38,502 nt of DNA. Source: a virus. The notes below the pieces were generated by a model that did no database searches, was not told the origin of the DNA, and saw nothing but the letters and a program-made list of their open reading frames with translations. Below are positions 13,894 through 19,151 of this stretch, one piece after another. The position numbers and the translations under genes were made by a program. Position 1 is the stretch's first letter; each line of letters begins with the position of its first letter. The stretch is from the IMG/VR virus record IMGVR_UViG_3300032561_000056, positions 1 through 38,502 of that record; one strand, written 5' to 3'.

Positions 13894-13985
13894 TCCGACC
13901 CCTAGGGAGAGCACGAGAGGGAACGTCTTGTCGCGATTTTGAGTTGCCGGTTTACCGGCGATGAGAAATTGCGTTTAGGTGCCCT

Positions 13986-14033
13986 AAAAAAAGGGAGAGG
14001 GAGAGACTTTAGTCTCTCCCTCTCCCTTTTTTT
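13986..14033. terminator. Bidirectional rho-independent terminator
   Basis: A run of seven A (13986-13992), a 16-bp GA-rich stem (13993-14008 with 14011-14026) and seven T (14027-14033) form a perfect symmetric hairpin with U-tracts in both directions. It ends the leftward amidoligase operon two bases after its last stop codon and would also block rightward read-through. Confidence 0.9.
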
Positions 14034-14034
14034 G

Positions 14035-14259
14035 TTACTTACGCGCGGTCTTGCTGACCTCGCGCCAGAGTCGCCATGCGACTCCGGTGGTGATGCCACC
14101 GGACACCCAACTGGCTGTTACCAGCGTTGATGCGTCCATTGTGACTTGGTTGAGTTCGGTGTACGTCCAGTGCTTGACTAGGTACCCCTCGATGAGACAA
14201 CCGAGCGCGAACGCCCAGTCGTGCCATCGCTTGACTTGGAAGTGGAACCCGTACTTCAT
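14035..14259 (-). CDS. Small protein of the amidoligase operon (74 aa)
   Basis: Minus-strand ATG 14259 overlaps the stop of the amidotransferase gene. Two moderately hydrophobic stretches are visible, WAFALGCLIEGYLV and STLVTASWVSGGITTGVAWR, with a basic C-terminus (REVSKTARK). It may associate with the membrane or form a helical hairpin. It is not recognised. Being the last gene of a three-gene coupled operon with an amidoligase and an amidotransferase, it might be the acceptor or a membrane anchor of the modification, but this is speculative. Confidence 0.6.
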   Translation of the reverse strand: MKYGFHFQVKRWHDWAFALGCLIEGYLVKHWTYTELNQVTMDASTLVTASWVSGGITTGVAWRLWREVSKTARK

Positions 14260-15110
14260 CGTGTGATGTACGAGTCGCAGTTACAAGCCCGCCAGTGTGT
14301 GTTGCACACTTGGCACGTGCCGCATTCGTTGCAGATGCCGAAGTCTTGCTGAAACACGTACTCAGGGCAGTCTGCGAGGATGCACTTCTTGCCGTACAAG
14401 GCGAGGAGTTCGTCCTCCGAGGGGATGTCGAACGTGTCGTAATCCTCCCACATGGACTCTTCCTTCTTCACGCTGTACACACTTGCGCTAGCGGGGGTGT
14501 ATGGCGCGGCGTACGTGGTACGAGGCTTCCATGACTGGTTAGACCACCAGAGCCCGGACTGCTTGTCCCAACTGCCGAGGTGCTCGCCAAGGATGATGAC
14601 GGGCATCTCGTCGTACACGGTGTTCAGGATGACGACTTTGGAGTGCTGCCCCGTGACGTAACCGTCGAGGACATCCCACACGTACGGGTCGGACAGACCT
14701 GCCACCCCGCCGAAGCGGGGCAGCACGTCTTCTGCGAAGACTTGCGAGTCTACGCGGTTGTCCGTCTTGGGGATGCTCAGGCCGAGCATTCCATTGTGGG
14801 CGAGCAGGGAGCCTGACCCGTCACCAACGGTGAATGGGTGGCATCCTGCAAGGTGTACTCCGCCTCGGGTGGCGATGCGTGCGTGGAACAGGTGTCCCAG
14901 CACGTCGTCACCGAGGAGGTCGAGCATCGACAGGTAGCCGTCGATTGCGGTGTCAGCGTCCATTGAGTGGTCGCTTTCGATGGCTCGTGAGGCACCGTCT
15001 TGGTAGACGATGCCCCAACCGAAGCCATCAGGGTTGTTGATGCACGAGACGACAAGGTCGGCTCGTGTTGGACGCTCGTTGCCGGTCGTGCCGACACAGA
15101 TTACGCACAT
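14256..15110 (-). CDS. Class-II (Ntn) glutamine amidotransferase-like protein
   Basis: This is a 284-aa minus-strand protein. It starts MCVICVG, so Met removal would expose the nucleophile Cys2 of an Ntn-fold glutaminase. Further family marks are NPDGFGWGIVYQDG, LFHARIATRGGV and LLAHNGMLG, which line the glutamine pocket and oxyanion hole. After the about 190-residue domain comes a linker and a cysteine cluster CNECGTCQVCNTHWRACNC, a probable metal site not typical of the family. It would release ammonia from glutamine. The amidoligase gene overlaps its start by 10 bases, so the two enzymes probably work together to form an amide. Confidence 0.85.
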   Translation of the reverse strand: MCVICVGTTGNERPTRADLVVSCINNPDGFGWGIVYQDGASRAIESDHSMDADTAIDGYLSMLDLLGDDVLGHLFHARIATRGGVHLAGCHPFTVGDGSGSLLAHNGMLGLSIPKTDNRVDSQVFAEDVLPRFGGVAGLSDPYVWDVLDGYVTGQHSKVVILNTVYDEMPVIILGEHLGSWDKQSGLWWSNQSWKPRTTYAAPYTPASASVYSVKKEESMWEDYDTFDIPSEDELLALYGKKCILADCPEYVFQQDFGICNECGTCQVCNTHWRACNCDSYITR

Positions 15111-16231
15111 GGGTCAATTCCGTTCTCCAGCGTGAAGCGCTGGTTGTTGAGGATGGCAATTGCCATCGGGTAGTTGTTGGAGCGGACAAACTTGTCGAAG
15201 TTCGAGAAGTTGAGTCCGCCGTTGATGGCTTCGTGAGCCGTCATGTTGCGGGTGTACTCCGCGGCTGCGTGGATGAACTCGATGCAGCCGATGACGCGAC
15301 CCACAGCCAGCGAGGGCCGGAAAATCCGGAACTCGATGGTGGCGCCGCCGTTGGCGCCGAGGTTGACTGCGTCGGTGTGATTCGCCGCGTGCGGTGCTTT
15401 GACCTTGATGGCAGCGCTGCCATTGAGGCCGTCGAACCGTGCGTACGAGGAGCGACGGTTTGCGATGCGAACCCAGTCGTGCTCGTTGCGGGAGAACAGC
15501 ATCACCAATCGCATGGCGTGCGAGTTGGTGAAGTGTCCACGACCGACGTGGACGTGCAGACCCGCGTTGCTGCGGTTCCACGCGCGCTGACCGAGGTTGG
15601 AGATTCCAATCATGGTCTGGTTCAAGTCGCGGGCGATTTCGCGCCATGACTCAAGCGAGCGTGGGTGGCTGACAATTTCCATCCCGTTGTTCAGGGACCC
15701 GTCGTACTTCAGGTAGAAGTCGTCACGAGTCCAGTCGTCACGGAAGGCGCAGATTGCTTCTTCCAGCCGGTACTGGACGTTTTCCGACTCAAGTTCGATG
15801 CCGAAGGTGAGGACGCCTGTGGGCGATTCACCGATGGCGAACTTGTGCTGAGGACCCGGCTTGTAGCCGTAGTCATCGAGACGGGCTGCGCTGCGTTGTG
15901 CCGCAGTTGGGCAGTCGGGGTCTTCTTCCCACTCGTCGCAGGTGTCACACCAGTAGGCGACATCGCGGATGCAGTCTTCGCAGTATTGTTCACCTGCGCA
16001 GTAGATGTACGAGTGGTGCGCTTCCCAGAAGCACTGGTCGCACGAGTAGCACGTCCACGTGTGGTCATCCACGTGGTCGTAGCACCACTCTTCCACGCGC
16101 CCGTAGGCGGCGATGACTGAGCGTGTGATTTCGTCGTTGTCAATGACGTGCTCATTGCCGTACTCGCACATGGTGGGGTTTTCCGGCTGAATTTCCGGCT
16201 GGTCGGGTACTGCGTTGGTCTCGCTTGGCAT
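15101..16231 (-). CDS. Amidoligase (COOH-NH2 ligase) with N-terminal zinc domain
   Basis: This 376-aa protein starts ATG 16231 after AAGGAAG. Residues 50-107 hold about nine cysteines (CYSCDQC, CEDC, CDTC), a zinc-binding region. From residue 140 the amidoligase core appears: LTFGIELESE, KYDGSLNNGMEIVSHP, AGLHVHVGRGH and IEFRIFRPS, the Glu-rich and His-x-His signatures of the putative amidoligase family (glutamine-synthetase-like fold). These ATP-dependent enzymes join carboxyl and amino groups. Pairing with a class-II amidotransferase is a recurrent arrangement from comparative genomics. Candidate substrates are a wall precursor, a peptide or a phage/host protein; none can be chosen from sequence. 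Confidence 0.85.
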   Translation of the reverse strand: MPSETNAVPDQPEIQPENPTMCEYGNEHVIDNDEITRSVIAAYGRVEEWCYDHVDDHTWTCYSCDQCFWEAHHSYIYCAGEQYCEDCIRDVAYWCDTCDEWEEDPDCPTAAQRSAARLDDYGYKPGPQHKFAIGESPTGVLTFGIELESENVQYRLEEAICAFRDDWTRDDFYLKYDGSLNNGMEIVSHPRSLESWREIARDLNQTMIGISNLGQRAWNRSNAGLHVHVGRGHFTNSHAMRLVMLFSRNEHDWVRIANRRSSYARFDGLNGSAAIKVKAPHAANHTDAVNLGANGGATIEFRIFRPSLAVGRVIGCIEFIHAAAEYTRNMTAHEAINGGLNFSNFDKFVRSNNYPMAIAILNNQRFTLENGIDPCA

Positions 16232-16255
16232 AGCGAAACTTCCTTTCTCTCTCGT

Positions 16256-16276
16256 GTTAGCAGACGGTCTGCTAAC
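16256..16276. promoter_or_regulatory. 21-bp perfect palindrome upstream of the amidoligase gene
   Basis: GTTAGCAGAC and GTCTGCTAAC flank a single G (16256-16276), 25 bases upstream of the amidoligase start and downstream of the likely leftward start point. It could be an operator or, in RNA, a leader hairpin. Confidence 0.55.
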
Positions 16277-16295
16277 GCGACTTTTTAGAAACTTT

Positions 16296-16315
16296 GCGTT
16301 TCGAAACTAATTATA
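16296..16315 (-). promoter_or_regulatory. Leftward promoter region of the amidoligase operon
   Basis: The minus strand has a perfect TATAAT (complement of 16310-16315). The palindrome GTTTCGAAAC (16298-16307) lies at the expected start point and is part of the third copy of the 13739/13785 repeat. No good -35 is visible at 17-18 nt, so an activator may be needed. Confidence 0.45.
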
Positions 16316-16361
16316 GTTAGTGACTAGCCCCTGTTGGGGGTTTTGTTGTGAAAAGGTGGCT

Positions 16362-16402
16362 GGCTGGCGAGCGAGTTCATGTAGTGAACTCGCTCGCCAG
16401 CC
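16362..16402 (-). terminator. Strong terminator of the two-gene leftward unit
   Basis: An 18-bp perfect stem (16362-16379 with 16385-16402) with a five-base loop begins three bases after the stop of the Arg-rich membrane gene. In the leftward direction it is followed by ACCTTTTC. Its placement supports that small gene being real. A smaller CCCC-TGTT-GGGG hairpin with TTTTG at 16328-16344 faces the other way. Confidence 0.75.
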
Positions 16403-16405
16403 TTA

Positions 16406-16588
16406 CTACCAACCTTGGCGACGTGCATGCGCGCGCCGCGCACGGGCACGGGCACGCCTCCGGCGGGCACGGGCACGCTCACGCGCATTTGGTCGGTCGG
16501 ATACAAAGATGTATAGCGCGAGGAACAGTATCATCACGAATACATCTCCGAGTACGGCGCCCGTGCCGTTTGGGTCTAGAACTCCCAC
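16406..16588 (-). CDS. Small membrane protein with Arg-rich tail (60 aa)
   Basis: GTG 16588 on the minus strand follows GGAGGA with a six-base gap and overlaps the previous stop. The protein has one transmembrane helix (VLGDVFVMILFLALYIFVS) and then an extraordinarily basic tail of mostly Arg and Ala (RARARRRRARARARRAHARR). By the positive-inside rule the tail is cytoplasmic, where it could bind RNA, DNA or lipid head groups. The tail derives from a GC-rich tandem region of repeated GGGCAC units on the plus strand, so expansion by slippage is possible. A strong terminator immediately follows, which supports genuine expression. Confidence 0.6.
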   Translation of the reverse strand: MGVLDPNGTGAVLGDVFVMILFLALYIFVSDRPNARERARARRRRARARARRAHARRQGW

Positions 16589-16869
16589 GATGGTTCCTCC
16601 ATTTCGCACTCTGCGAGGTCAGTGTACTGGCGCATGTCGATTTCGTCGAGCCAGCCTTCGTACAGGTGGTCGTACTTGGACAGGATTTCGTTTACGAAAT
16701 CGTGGTCGGGGTGCGATTCGTTCTCAGATATGGCTTCGATTTTTCCCAACGTTTTGTATGCTGCGTCGCGATATGCAGGTGTGGCGTTTGTGTTATAGAA
16801 CGCTTGGAAAATCCAGTCCGCGACTTCGGCTGGAGTTACTTCTTCCTCGGTTTCGATAAATTCTAACAT
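16576..16869 (-). CDS. Acidic protein of unknown function (97 aa)
   Basis: Minus-strand ATG 16869 follows AAAGGAAAG. The protein is strongly acidic: MLEFIETEEEVTPAEVADWI, then DFVNEILSKYDHLYEGWLDE and ECEMEEPSWEF. It is mostly helical, with no metal or membrane motif. The high negative charge could mimic nucleic acid or neutralise the Arg-rich neighbour, which is translated from the overlapping downstream frame. That partnership is only a suggestion. No clear promoter is visible within about 50 bases upstream. Confidence 0.65.
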   Translation of the reverse strand: MLEFIETEEEVTPAEVADWIFQAFYNTNATPAYRDAAYKTLGKIEAISENESHPDHDFVNEILSKYDHLYEGWLDEIDMRQYTDLAECEMEEPSWEF

Positions 16870-16933
16870 GTTACTTTCCTTTCTGCAGGCCGGAGTTCCT
16901 CTCCGCTTTTCCCCTGTCACCCCTTGGGAAATG

Positions 16934-16972
16934 GCTCTCCGTTAGCGAGCCGGAGGCGAGGTTACGGAGAGC
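16934..16972 (+). repeat. Tandem-GA hairpin element, copy 1
   Basis: Arms GCTCTCCGT / ACGGAGAGC enclose a 21-base loop that begins TAGCGAG, has CCGGAGG in the centre and ends CGAGGTT. Inside the loop a GCC-GGA-GGC mini-hairpin and facing GA/GA dinucleotides can form. Confidence 0.7.
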
Positions 16973-17036
16973 GCGAAGTGGACTCGCTATATGAGGGCTT
17001 TAGCCCTCTGCGAGGCCGGTGAAGCGGGTGTGGGGT

Positions 17037-17080
17037 CGCTAGCCGCTTAGTGAGCCGAAGGCGAACTTAGCGGCGTAGCG
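17037..17080 (+). repeat. Tandem-GA hairpin element, copy 2
   Basis: Arms CGCTAGCCGCT / AGCGGC-G-TAGCG (11 bp, one bulge) enclose a 21-base loop beginning TAGTGAG, centred on CCGAAGG and ending CGAACTT. The loop matches copy 1 at 17 of 21 positions while the stem is unrelated. AGT/ACT replaces the pairing partner seen in copy 1. Confidence 0.7.
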
Positions 17081-17084
17081 CGGA

Positions 17085-17168
17085 GCCTCTTAGTGAGTCG
17101 AGGTTTAGAGCCCGTAGGCGAGGCGGGAGCCGAGCCCAACGGGGTCTTACTAAGAAGAACTTAGAGGC
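17085..17168 (+). repeat. Tandem-GA hairpin element, copy 3 (expanded loop)
   Basis: Arms GCCTCT / AGAGGC enclose a long loop that still begins TAGTGAG and ends GAACTT. The interior carries additional partly self-complementary sequence (CTTAGT with ACTAAG, CCCG with CGGG), as if another element had been inserted. Confidence 0.55.
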
Positions 17169-17198
17169 GTAAGGCCGAAGGACTCCCGCGTGCGACTA

Positions 17199-17299
17199 CA
17201 ACTTCTTAGTGAGGACTGGATTGTTTGAGAATGTGGTGGGGCCCCGCTTGCGGGGGTAACGACATTGTCAAAGAATTTGTTGGTCGAACTTAGAAGTTG
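17199..17299 (+). repeat. Tandem-GA hairpin element, copy 4 (expanded loop)
   Basis: Arms CAACTTCT / AGAAGTTG (17199-17206, 17292-17299) enclose a loop beginning TAGTGAG and ending GAACTT, with a nested CCCCGC-TT-GCGGGG hairpin at 17242-17255. Confidence 0.6.
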
Positions 17300-17561
17300 G
17301 CCGGGCCCCACATCCCATATCATGGAGGGACAGGGGGGCCCCCTTACCCAGCGGGGAAGGGGGCAGTGGGGGATGGGGAGAAGGTAGTTGCGGGCCGAAG
17401 GCGAACTTTGTTAGGGCGTGAACATTACTGTTTTGTGAGGCATGGAGCGAGGCACCACGCCGTCAGCGGCACCCCGAGTGGAGTGCCTCACAAAAAGTAC
17501 TCAGGGGTACATTAGATATGGGTCACGCTTTGCGTGACATGCAGGTTTGCGAGTGACCAAC

Positions 17562-17590
17562 AAAAAACCCGGCTGGCGAACCAGCCGGAT
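17562..17590 (-). terminator. Orphan leftward intrinsic terminator
   Basis: On the minus strand, ATCCGGCTGG-TTCG-CCAGCCGGGT followed by six T (complement of 17562-17567) is a textbook rho-independent terminator with a UUCG tetraloop. No coding gene lies upstream on that strand, so it may end an untranslated RNA. Confidence 0.7.
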
Positions 17591-17950
17591 TTAGTGTTGC
17601 TAGGCCGCGTCGGGTTTAGTGTTGGAGTGAGCCTATAGAAGGTCGGCTTTGCCGGCTCTACATCCGCTGGCTAGCGGATGCGCGCGGGCGCCGACGGCGA
17701 TAAACGGCGATTCGCTTGCGAATTGCCATCGCCCAAAGGGTAGAACGCCCATAGCGCGGGGAAATTGTGTTGGCTTTAGCCAACGCTCTTGCGAGCGGGG
17801 TGGAGCGAGTGGGAGATGGGTGCGCTTTGCGCGCCTGAGAAGTGTTGGCTGGATGTGAGGTGTGTATGTGGTGAGAGGTGGCTTGGAACAGCAATGCTAA
17901 TCTGTCTCACTCCCTATCCTTTCGCCAGAAGAACTTGTTCTTCGTCCGGA

Positions 17951-17985
17951 GATTCACCGTGAGCGGAGCGAACTAGGGGTGAATC
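17951..17985 (+). repeat. Tandem-GA hairpin element, copy 5
   Basis: Arms GATTCACC / GGTGAATC enclose GTGAGCGGAGCGAACTAGG, in which GT-GA-GC / GC-GA-AC pair around a GGA loop. It has the same GA/GA internal loop and C(GNA)G tip as copies 1 and 2, with a third unrelated stem. Confidence 0.65.
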
Positions 17986-18059
17986 GGAGGGGCGCAATGG
18001 CAACCACGCAGGCTAGAGAGCCAGGGGCGTGGCCAAGGACATGGTTCGCTTGCGAACCA

Positions 18060-18161
18060 TCCGGCTCGGTATCACCTGGTCAGACATTACTTGTAGTACG
18101 CTAACAGTTGATTGTACAGCGACTAAGTCCACCGTGTCTGACCGGGTGTGTGCCGAGACGG
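18060..18161. repeat. Long imperfect inverted repeat
   Basis: CACCTGGTCAGACA (18073-18086) pairs with TGTCTGACCGGGTG (18135-18148) at 13 of 14 positions, extended outward by CTCGG (18065-18069) with CCGAG (18153-18157). About 48 bases lie between the arms. It is a cruciform or RNA-stem candidate upstream of the late operon. Confidence 0.6.
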
Positions 18162-18630
18162 CAAGTTAATAATCGTGCGTTATCTTGCCTACGGGAAACT
18201 GTCATTCTCTCCACGCCTGCTCCCATTTGACTCCGTCAAAGTGGCAGCGGAAAAGGTTTCAAAATATCTATCATCACCTACCAGCCCGCGGCCTACGGGT
18301 CGGTACTTCAAAGATTACGGGGGCTCTTAAAAACAAACACCTCTCCCCGCATTTCCCTCAACTCCAAAGAGTCCGCAATACCAGAACCGCGCGGCGTGAG
18401 GCCCGTCTGTGGAGTAATGCTTCCCCTCGACTATTCACCGGCAACAAATCTGTTTCCGGGCACGCCGACCTAATCCCGCTCTAACCGGGTAACTACGGCG
18501 AGTATCTGTTCCCAGACTCACACTCCGCGGCGACTTCCACGCACGACCACTACCAATGGTGATACTCCATTGTACACCCTCCGCGGCCCAAGGTGCGTGA
18601 ACCGGCGTAACTTATTAGTACCCCCACTGG

Positions 18631-18636
18631 TACAAT
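18631..18636 (+). promoter_or_regulatory. -10 box candidate for the 39-aa gene
   Basis: TACAAT (five of six to consensus) lies 29 bases before ATG 18666. GGTAC motifs repeat around it (18629-18633, 18641-18645), the second inside the palindrome GTGGTACCAC. The -35 is weak. Confidence 0.35.
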
Positions 18637-18665
18637 TAGTGGTACCACTTACTCGAAGGAAAACT

Positions 18666-18785
18666 ATGTGCGGAACCTGCGGATGCGGCAAGATGTGTAA
18701 CTGCGCCGGGTGCACGGCCCTGGCTGACAAGTTCGCCACCGAGCCCATTATCGATTCAATGCCCCCGGCACCGGACGACTACTGA
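18666..18785 (+). CDS. 39-aa cysteine-rich protein
   Basis: ATG 18666 has GAAGGA five bases upstream. The first 16 residues, MCGTCGCGKMCNCAGC, contain six cysteines in a CxxCxC...CxCxxC pattern reminiscent of metallothionein or Fe-S/zinc miniproteins. The rest is short and acidic (ALADKFATEPIIDSMPPAPD). It is a lone gene between the structured region and a pair of terminators, with its own -10 box. It could buffer metal or assist Fe-S cluster proteins such as the WhiB pair; that link is speculation. Confidence 0.6.
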   Translation: MCGTCGCGKMCNCAGCTALADKFATEPIIDSMPPAPDDY

Positions 18786-18923
18786 GAAACGGTAAAGTAA
18801 AACGCCGAGAAATGGACTAGTAAAGCGGCGGGAAGTTACCCACTGCACCGTCCCCACTCTTTGCATTCCCTGCTAGACTGGGGTTCCTGAATATTACCCT
18901 TGGAAAGTCCAAGGCTCGATGCA

Positions 18924-18962
18924 AACAAAGCCTGCCGGAGTTAGTCACCGGCAGGCTTTGTT
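18924..18962 (+). terminator. Terminator hairpin 1 before the late operon
   Basis: AACAAAGCCTGCCGG (18924-18938) pairs perfectly with CCGGCAGGCTTTGTT (18948-18962) around nine bases. The 3' side is T-rich and continues ATT, and the 5' side is A-rich, so it may work in both directions. Confidence 0.8.
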
Positions 18963-18970
18963 ATTACCGT

Positions 18971-18999
18971 AGGCACCTCGGTGCCTTAAAAATTTTTTT
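18971..18999 (+). terminator. Terminator hairpin 2 with T7 tract
   Basis: AGGCACC-TC-GGTGCCT (18971-18986) followed by TAAAAA and seven T (18993-18999). It is placed directly after terminator 1, giving tandem termination upstream of the late region. Confidence 0.7.
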
Positions 19000-19011
19000 G
19001 GGCCCCCGGCG

Positions 19012-19036
19012 AATACTATGGCACCCAAATACTATG
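19012..19036. repeat. Short direct repeat AATACTATG
   Basis: AATACTATG occurs at 19012-19020 and 19028-19036 with a 16-bp period. Each contains TACTAT (TANNNT), but neither has a good -35. It may be a protein site or chance. Confidence 0.35.
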
Positions 19037-19063
19037 ACGCAGGCATACCATTTGTGGTAAGGT
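19034..19063 (+). promoter_or_regulatory. Candidate late-operon promoter
   Basis: ATGACG (19034-19039, four of six), 18 nt, TAAGGT (19058-19063). The -10 is identical to that at 13383. Transcription would start about 19070 and pass through the hairpin at 19104-19135 before reaching the first late gene. Confidence 0.4.
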
Positions 19064-19103
19064 ATTGGCGTCCACAACGGACACACACTCAAACCCTTCC
19101 GCG

Positions 19104-19135
19104 AGAAGCCCCCACCGTAACTGGTGGGGGCTTCT
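19104..19135 (+). terminator. Leader hairpin / attenuator candidate
   Basis: AGAAGCCCCCACC (19104-19116) pairs with GGTGGGGGCTTCT (19123-19135) around GTAACT and is followed by TGTGTAT. It is downstream of the candidate late promoter and 16 bases before ATG 19152, so it could attenuate late transcription. TATACT (19140-19145) just after it is an alternative -10 for a leaderless start. Confidence 0.55.
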
Positions 19136-19151
19136 TGTGTATACTGAAGGC

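Larger units (their letters stand above)
16870..18665. other. 1.8-kb gene-poor, hairpin-dense region
   Basis: No frame here has a convincing start, ribosome site and protein-like composition. Instead at least fifteen hairpins lie between 16934 and 18161. Apart from those listed separately, they include 16993-17008 (GAGGGC-TTTA-GCCCTC), 17431-17495 (12-bp arms, TTTTGTGAGGCA), 17522-17538, 17642-17656, 17661-17680 (CATCCGCT-GGCT-AGCGGATG), 17696-17733, 17769-17784, 17784-17797, 17819-17835 and 18041-18060 (ATGGTTCGC-TT-GCGAACCAT). The part from 18162 to 18600 is less structured and looks like ordinary non-coding DNA. Candidate roles are replication origin, packaging site or structured RNA. Confidence 0.75.

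Noticed and set aside
15065-16120. Plus-strand open frames opposite the amidotransferase and amidoligase genes
   Set aside because: They are antisense to clear family members with conserved catalytic motifs, and their composition is that of reverse-complement shadows.
16348-16866. Long plus-strand open frames opposite the two leftward small genes
   Set aside because: They have no ribosome site, run straight through the 18-bp terminator and have odd composition. The minus-strand frames have ribosome sites and stop at the terminator.
16934-17299. CRISPR-like array
   Set aside because: The repeated parts are loops of hairpins at irregular distances, stems differ, and there are no regular spacers. 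The Cas4-like gene has no Cas1 or Cas2 partner.
17297-18484. Several 60-99 aa frames in the hairpin-rich region on both strands
   Set aside because: They show low complexity, no ribosome sites and starts or stops inside hairpins. The 99-aa frame at 18185-18484 is basic and Ser/His-rich with no coupling or promoter.
16870-18665. tRNA gene in the gene-poor region
   Set aside because: I looked for the GGTTCNANNCC arm on both strands and for cloverleaf spacing. GGTTCGCTTGCGAACC at 18043-18058 is a simple hairpin.
19065-19151. N-terminal extension of the first late gene
   Set aside because: The extra residues are encoded by the leader hairpin (19104-19135) and look unlike the conserved protein. 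ATG 19152 after the hairpin is simpler.
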